In this document: positions 60,619 to 64,000 of the stretch, in pieces
Position numbering within the stretch: position 1 is the first letter of the stretch
How the letters are laid out: each line of letters opens with the position of its first letter
Source: Chlamydoabsidia padenii
Taxonomy: Eukaryota > Mucoromycota > Mucoromycetes > Mucorales > Cunninghamellaceae
Direction: 5' to 3'
DNA length: 64,000 bases
NCBI GenBank assembly: GCA_025330725.1
Contig: JAIWND010000004.1
Location: forward strand, 496,001 to 560,000
Program-made: the position numbers and the translations under genes
The notes under the pieces: generated by a model
The model's database searches: none
Seen by the model: the letters and a program-made list of their open reading frames with translations, nothing else
Told to the model about the DNA's origin: nothing

Positions 60619-63484
60619 CTAATTAACATCTACAATACGATCTACATGATTAACTAGACTATCTTTTTCACCATGATTAACCACTATACTAAAATCTTCA
60701 TCATCCGTTGTCACTTCAGAGACACTGCGATCCCTGTTTTTCTTGATACTTGATACTTGTAGAGAAGGAGAAGTTGAACCACCACCATTATCAATCGGAT
60801 CACCATCAGTGTCTTGTAAAACAAGTGGGACAGGATTGCTTTGACTACGTTGTCGAGATACTCGCACCACATCCGAGACCCTGGAGTTTTGATGGTGAGA
60901 ACTACCATGATCCGTATCCGGTAAAGTGTCATCAGGTTCAGATGTCGATCCAATTCTGTCATCGTCAGTGTCGTTTGCATGATCGCCACCGCCACCACCA
61001 CCACCACCACCGCATGATAATGACATTAATAAACTTGAAGATCGATGTGGAATACGCATAGGTGGTGGTTGTCCATTTTCATAGGGATTGTGCTTGGGTG
61101 CCAATGTCATACCATATAGAGGAGGTCGTAAAGTATTGGATTCTGTTGGAGAAGATGTCGTCGATCGGGTTTGTAATAGTCCAGAGTAAAATGGTAATGG
61201 CGCTGATAACTTTCTTGATATAGTAGTTCGACCGTTTCCTTTGCCATCCCGTCTGTCACCACCATTGCTGTCGTTGTTGTTACTGCTGCTAGTTCCATTG
61301 TTACTGCTACCACTAGGCCGTTCGAGAGTCTTGGTGGTTTGATAAAAGAAGAGTTCCCGTTCGATGTATTCCCGATAACATTTCAATTTCTGTAAAGTAA
61401 TGCGCTGATCCAGAATTCGTTTTCCAATCGTGTCGGCAAAAAGTAGCATGCGGTCCCTTGTCGCCTTTTGCATAGGCGTCAGCACCATCAATTGATTCCG
61501 TAATTGTTCATCTTTTGCCAGCATGCGTTTATGTTCCACCAACTTTTCAGACAGAGAAATCACCTTTGATTTGGCCTTTGATTCCCGTTTTGACCAGTTT
61601 TGATGGGAAGATGACGAGTCGTGATGTTGATGATAGTAGTGTAAGCCAGGTAAAGCATGCTGAGGGTGGAGATTCCTGTTGTTGTTATGTGGACCCATAT
61701 CAGATTCGCCAGAATGTATTGTCTTTGGTCGTAGTCGCACACCCGTCGTCTTCATTGTGGACATGTAGTTGATTTTCTGGACCCAATCGTCGACATCTTC
61801 CGCACTATCACCTCGTAGTAAGAATTGTTGTCCATCACCAGTAACGAGTCGAAATACATGTGGGTACTTTTGATAGGCATCGTCGTACAAGCAAACGGCG
61901 TCCAAGAGAGATACAATTTGAACAGGACGAAGATGGAGTGTACTGGAGGCTGAGGATATAGAAGTGATAATGCTGGTGGTCGATGTTGAAGATCGTGGGC
62001 TGGATATAGGTGTTGTAGACGATCCTACCATGGGTAAATCAGATGTGCTGTTGATTGGATACGATTGAGCCGAGCTGATGGTGGAGAATGATGCCAGAGT
62101 GGTAGGTGTGCTGGCATTGGATGAGGTATTCGATGAAAAGGACGATTGATGTAGAATGAGATGTTTCGTCGAAGTAGGTGATGATGGTGAATCTAATGAA
62201 TTGCCGTTGATTTGCTGTTGTTGTAAATCAAGCCACGATTCAAACGTTGTCAAATCGGTGAAAAACATGATTTGATTGCCACTGAGTATCATACCAAAAG
62301 GACGCCAACCCCGAGCTGGTGCACGCTTCCCACCATGTGTCAAGTCGTATTTCCGTTCAAGAATTCCAGCTTTACAGACGCGTACCGTGTAAGTTTCATC
62401 CCCATCAGATCGCTGTTGCTGTTGTTGTCTTTGCTGCTGCCGCCCTCGTACCCCTGCTAGTCTTAACGTATAGGCGTCTTCAATGCTTTGGTGTATGTTG
62501 GCAATGTTGATGACTGATTTTAGTGAGTATTTGTAATTGAAGGTGTTGGTACCAGGCATTAATTGTTCTAATCTGGGGTAAAGGTCGTGCAGTAAGGTGA
62601 TGTTGGGCTAGAGTAAAAGAGAGAAACAAAGCACGTGAGTTGAGGTTGTATTGTGATTTCCCCTTACCTGTGATGATTTTTTGGAAAACCATGAGGTAGA
62701 CTTGTCTTGTTGATCGTGAGCATAAGTGAATTCAGAGTGTACAATGTTATCGTACATGACCTAAGAATGATAAAATAAAAAATATTAAAAGTCAAAACAC
62801 AATGATCCGTATAATGATGTAATTTGTCAATTGCCTTTTTTATAACTTACATCCAGTATTTCACTGTAAACAGTGTCACCACCATCAATGAGCCTAGTCC
62901 TTCGAATGAACGTATCCTTGTTCATTTTGCGCTTGACATTTTTGTTGTGAGCGTCAGTATGTAGTAGTAGAATCGAGAAGGCTACTGCATAGATAGGATC
63001 TAAAAGTGTCCAAAACAAGAGAGTGATTAATTAGTGTGTCAGATACATAGACTCCGGGTTTCCCTTTACAAATCATATGTCTTCTTTTTTTTTGGGGGGG
63101 GGAAGGAGGAAGAGGGTTCTTTACCTGGATTATCAGTCAATGTAGGGTTACACCTGTGGTAGTGTTTTGCAAAGTCTTCCATGGCACGGTCAATTTGTTG
63201 TGCTTCTTTTGGTAAAAGCACATTAGCAAGAAGTTTCCTAAGTCAAGATAAGAAGAAGTCATCATTAGTAAGTAAACCAACAATAAAAACAAGTTTACCA
63301 AACAATGTATATTTCCATTATCATCATCTTTTTTTTTTGTCCCTTACCTTAAAGCAGTATCGATGGCTTCATCTTTAAAATCGAATTGTTGTAGTTCAGA
63401 AGCAAAATCGGTGGGTATGTTTGTTGACTTTGTTGTTGAAGAATTGGTGTCGTTCTTTTCATTGTCGCTATTGGAACCAGCCAT
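60619..63484 (-). CDS. Sec7/PH protein (Syt1/Yel1-like ARF exchange factor), Sec7 domain short at its N terminus
   Basis: Five exons: 63348..63484, 63125..63237, 62851..62999, 62668..62760, 60619..62607, giving 826 aa. ARF GEFs load GTP onto ARF GTPases at membranes. The Sec7 C-terminal half is clear: LLPKEAQQIDRAMEDFAKHY with the glutamate finger near E57, then AFSILLLHTDAHNKNVKRKM. The usual first 90-100 residues of Sec7 are absent. An in-frame TAA lies two codons before the ATG, and the divergent MED11-like gene starts 260 bp away. A PH domain follows (about 230-420, with a Ser/Thr-rich insert; FGMILSGNQIMFFTD... DDWVQKINYM), then a short coiled coil and a low-complexity tail. It could be a real N-terminal truncation or a missed exon. 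Confidence 0.75.
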
Positions 63485-63626
63485 TGGCGTTTAAAATCAT
63501 ATAATTTGAGAAAGAGGGTAGAATGATAAAGTGGATGGTATATAAAATATATATATGATTAAAGAAAAAAGAAGAGAGAAAGAAAACGACCTGGTTCCTC
63601 CTTTTTACCTCAAATGGCCGCACAAG

Positions 63627-63645
63627 GCGGAATTTTAAATCGGGT
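63627..63645. promoter_or_regulatory. Double element in the Sec7 / MED11 divergent promoter
   Basis: GGCGGAATTTTAAATCGGG, with CATTCCCCGG just after. It lies 143 nt from the Sec7/PH start and 99 nt from the MED11-like start. A TATATAAAATATATATA stretch lies near 63540 on the Sec7 side. Confidence 0.5.
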
Positions 63646-63743
63646 TTTCATTCCCCGGCTAATTGAACGTCTTACTCGTTAGTTTTTAGTGCGTGTGTGT
63701 TTTCCTTCACTTTTTTTTTGTTATTGTTGTTGTTGGCCTGACC

Positions 63744-64000
63744 ATGGATGAAAGTACAGAACGTATTCGAGACTTACACGAAGCTGAAAAGGTAATCTAG
63801 TCAACATGGTAGGAAGTATTATCGTAACTTGCTTCCAACATTATCTTTTTTTGTGATTAATCTTTTTCCTATACTAGAAACTGGTTTTGCTTGTTGAAAC
63901 AGCAGGGGAAGCATTAGATGTCTTGACCGACGATGGACCTAGTGATGAAGACGCCAAACTCGCCATTCGTGAACGTACTGGGGAATTCACTGATCTAACC
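63744..64000 (+). CDS. Mediator subunit 11-like protein, cut by the window edge
   Basis: Exon 1 is 63744..63791, and exon 2 starts at 63878 and runs off the window. The visible 57 residues (MDESTERIRDLHEAEK, then KLVLLVETAGEALDVLTD...) fit the Med11 start. That start is a short helix with RI..L...E followed by a long helix with Q/ET-AG-AL. Med11 is an essential head subunit of Mediator. The fit is by short motifs, so another small coiled-coil protein cannot be excluded. The gene diverges from the Sec7/PH gene over about 260 bp containing GGCGGAATTTTAAATCGGG. Confidence 0.55.

Noticed and set aside
1..64000. CRISPR arrays, bacterial operons, insertion sequences or viral genes.
   Set aside because: None are visible. 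Introns and the gene set are eukaryotic throughout, and no regularly spaced repeats occur.

Overview
This window is nuclear DNA from a filamentous fungus. The genes are short-spaced and rich in small introns (about 45-110 nt, mostly GTAAGT-type donors). The gene set is fungal: the polyphosphate polymerase subunit Vtc1, a Kre9/Knh1-like GPI wall protein, the polarity protein Rax2, a Sec2-type Rab exchange factor with the fungal C-terminal Cys module, and a mitochondrial Dss1-type RNase. A decayed Fanzor/TnpB-like transposase relic and the gene architecture suggest an early-diverging lineage, most likely Mucoromycota (Mucorales). That placement is inference, because there is no rRNA or other species marker in the window.

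Layout. 1-2.1 kb: VTC1 (+) and ALG14 (-). 2.4-7.4 kb: an 11-exon Rax2-like gene (-) ending in an SH3 domain. 8.1-10.8 kb: a SH3-WW-PH-RhoGAP protein (+). 11.1-12.7 kb: pantothenate kinase (-). 13.4-17.2 kb: a Bud14/Tea4-like SH3/PP1-docking/RA scaffold (-). 17.7-19.95 kb: GRASP (-) head-to-head with 5-hydroxyisourate hydrolase (+). 20.6-22.1 kb: DHHC palmitoyltransferase (+). 22.9-23.4 kb: Yippee-like protein (-). 23.7-24.2 kb: a disrupted small gene (-). 25.7-27.3 kb: casein kinase 1 (+). 28.0-29.9 kb: aldehyde dehydrogenase (-). 31.0-38.1 kb: 25-exon Listerin (+). 38.9-41.8 kb: mitochondrial RNase II-like exonuclease (-). 42.5-44.7 kb: WDR26/Gid7-like (+). 45.3-46.1 kb: Kre9-like GPI protein (-). 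47.1-49.6 kb: Sec2-like GEF (+). 49.9-52.0 kb: Sqs1-like G-patch/R3H protein (+). 52.4-52.8 kb: small basic protein (-). 53.1-53.75 kb: Asterix (-). 54.2-56.6 kb: acyl-CoA oxidase (+). 56.9-57.8 kb: Fanzor-like relic (-). 59.0-60.4 kb: HSL-type hydrolase (-). 60.6-63.5 kb: Sec7/PH protein (-). 63.7 kb to the edge: MED11-like (+, cut by the window).

Functional themes. Many genes concern polarity and small-GTPase or membrane traffic (Rax2, RhoGAP, Bud14-like, GRASP, DHHC, CK1, Sec2, Sec7). Others concern peroxisomal metabolism (HIU hydrolase with a PTS2, acyl-CoA oxidase with a PTS1) and protein or RNA quality control (Listerin, Gid7-like, Dss1-like, Asterix). They do not look like a gene cluster or a horizontally acquired island.

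Two signals are not explained by the genes. First, a short element, consensus near GCGGGATTTGAAAT in either orientation, recurs about 30 times. All the copies listed lie outside the gene models, many 60-250 bp from start codons. Second, long A/T homopolymers (25-45 nt) are common in introns and spacers, in some cases directly before a 3' splice site. All exon models come from reading frames and splice consensus only. Each summed exon length is a multiple of three, but none is supported by transcripts.
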